From: an uncultured Eubacteriales bacterium
GTDB lineage: Bacteria; Bacillota; Clostridia; Oscillospirales; CAG-272
Length of the DNA stretch: 6,870 nt
Reading direction: 5' to 3'
Assembly (NCBI GenBank): GCA_934401725.1
Contig: CAKRSS010000080.1
Coordinates: forward strand, 1 to 6,870
Part shown: piece by piece, positions 6,565 through 6,870 of the stretch
Layout of the letters: the number at the start of each line of letters is the position of its first letter
How positions within the stretch are numbered: the stretch's first letter is position 1
The notes under the pieces: model-generated
Told to the model about the DNA's origin: nothing
Databases searched by the model: none
What the model saw: the letters and a program-made list of their open reading frames with translations, nothing else
Made by a program: the position numbers and the translations under genes

Positions 6565-6600
6565 AAAATAAAAAAAGACGGGCGTATTGCATATGCCCGT
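6565..6600 (-). terminator. Intrinsic terminator upstream of the terS promoter
   Basis: In the minus orientation a 10-bp stem (ACGGGCATAT paired with ATACGCCCGT, one G-U pair) with a three-base GCA loop is followed by CTTTTTTTATTTT. The stem is at 6578-6600 and the T-tract at 6565-6576. It would end transcripts arriving from the repeat region on the right, so the late operon must be started by the promoter after it. Confidence 0.85.
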
Positions 6601-6635
6601 GCGCTGAAATAGTTCTGCCACCTCGGCAGACTGCC
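6601..6635. other. Spacer with two mutually exclusive small hairpins between terminator and repeat array
   Basis: The segment GGCAG (6625-6629) can pair either with CTGCC at 6615-6619 or with CTGCC at 6631-6635, but not with both. No gene is seen here. The arrangement may be a decayed further repeat copy or an RNA switch element; there is no direct support for either. Confidence 0.3.
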
Positions 6636-6731
6636 GCCGGAACGTCCGCGGAAAACGTTTTTTTGAAAATAAGTTCTTTAGCCTTGGCGAGCTCTCGCCG
6701 TGAAGGCCACCGACGGTGGAGAAGTGTACTC
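6636..6731. repeat. Hairpin-rich tandem repeat, copy A (96 bp)
   Basis: It starts GCCGGAACGT and ends GTGTACTC, and by hand alignment is about 92% identical to the next copy (seven substitutions, one T-run indel). It contains three potential hairpins: a GC stem around 6634-6651, GGCGAG/CTCGCC at 6686-6699, and CCACC-GAC-GGTGG at 6707-6719. An A/T-rich linker (GAAAATAAGTTCTTT) lies between the first two. No credible gene is seen in it on either strand. Confidence 0.85.
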
Positions 6732-6826
6732 GCCGGAACGTCGGCGGAAAGCGTTTTTGGAAAATAAGTTCTTTGGCCTTGGCGGGCGCACGCCGTGAAG
6801 GCCACCGACGGTGGAGAAGTGTACTC
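6732..6826. repeat. Hairpin-rich tandem repeat, copy B (95 bp)
   Basis: This copy follows copy A directly. It has the hairpin CGCCG-GAACGT-CGGCG at 6731-6746, a weaker GGCG/CGCC hairpin at 6781-6794, and the CCACC-GAC-GGTGG hairpin at 6802-6814 unchanged from copy A. The length difference from copy A is one base in a T-run, so the repeat does not keep a reading frame, which argues against a repeated protein. Confidence 0.85.
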
Positions 6827-6870
6827 GCCGGAACGTCGGCGGGAAGCGATTTTTGAAAAATAAGTTCTTT
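6827..6870. repeat. Hairpin-rich tandem repeat, copy C (cut by window edge)
   Basis: The first 44 bp of a third copy (GCCGGAACGTCGGC and the A/T-rich linker ending TAAGTTCTTT) run to the right edge. The array therefore continues outside the window and its copy number is unknown. Confidence 0.85.

Noticed and set aside
6467..6805. 112-codon minus-strand frame through the repeats ending in Met-Tyr-Ala
   Set aside because: It runs through the terminator and promoter region, and its peptide repeats come only from the DNA repeats. The next repeat copy is 95 bp, which breaks the frame.
6636..6870. CRISPR array
   Set aside because: The units are tandem with no unique spacers; both stem and linker parts repeat, so this is a long tandem repeat, not repeat-spacer structure.

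Overview
The window is a morphogenesis (head and packaging) block of a tailed double-stranded DNA bacteriophage or prophage. Every credible gene is on the minus strand, so the operon reads from right to left. In transcription order it holds: small terminase, large terminase, a P22 gp10-like beta-propeller structural protein, portal protein, a capsid assembly (scaffold) protein, and the N-terminal 191 residues of the major capsid protein, which runs off the left edge. The DNA is GC-rich by eye. Each gene after the terminases is preceded by a strong purine-rich Shine-Dalgarno sequence built on GAAAGG. That style, together with the terminase and capsid sequence types, fits a phage of a high-GC Gram-positive host such as a gut clostridium. 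This host assignment is inference, and nothing here proves it.

Layout, right to left. 6601-6870 is non-coding and holds a tandem array of a 95-96 bp hairpin-rich repeat that continues beyond the window. 6565-6600 is a strong intrinsic terminator on the minus strand that would stop transcription arriving from the repeat side. Next to it, 6527-6563 holds four RGTGMCA boxes at an exact 10-bp period, followed by a TAGAAT -10-like hexamer (6510-6515), a strong Shine-Dalgarno, a three-codon mini-ORF (Met-Tyr-Ala-stop) and terS. This looks like an insulated, activator-dependent late promoter; the boxes could instead be a packaging site. terS and terL abut (stop codon directly followed by start codon). 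A 120-nt gap with small hairpins precedes the propeller gene. Propeller, portal, scaffold and capsid then follow with gaps of 17 nt, -23 nt (overlap) and 45 nt.

How the genes work together. TerS and TerL recognise and pump DNA through the portal ring into a procapsid. The procapsid is built from the major capsid protein around the scaffold. The propeller protein resembles P22 gp10, which sits below the portal as part of the head-tail adaptor and keeps packaged DNA inside. In P22 that gene lies after the coat gene; here it lies between terL and portal.

The most unusual parts are the phased box array, the long hairpin repeats upstream of terS, the mini-ORF overlapping the terS start, and the scaffold N-terminus made of 13 consecutive seven-residue repeats. 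No lysis, integration, replication or defence gene is visible, so the window cannot tell a prophage from a virulent phage.
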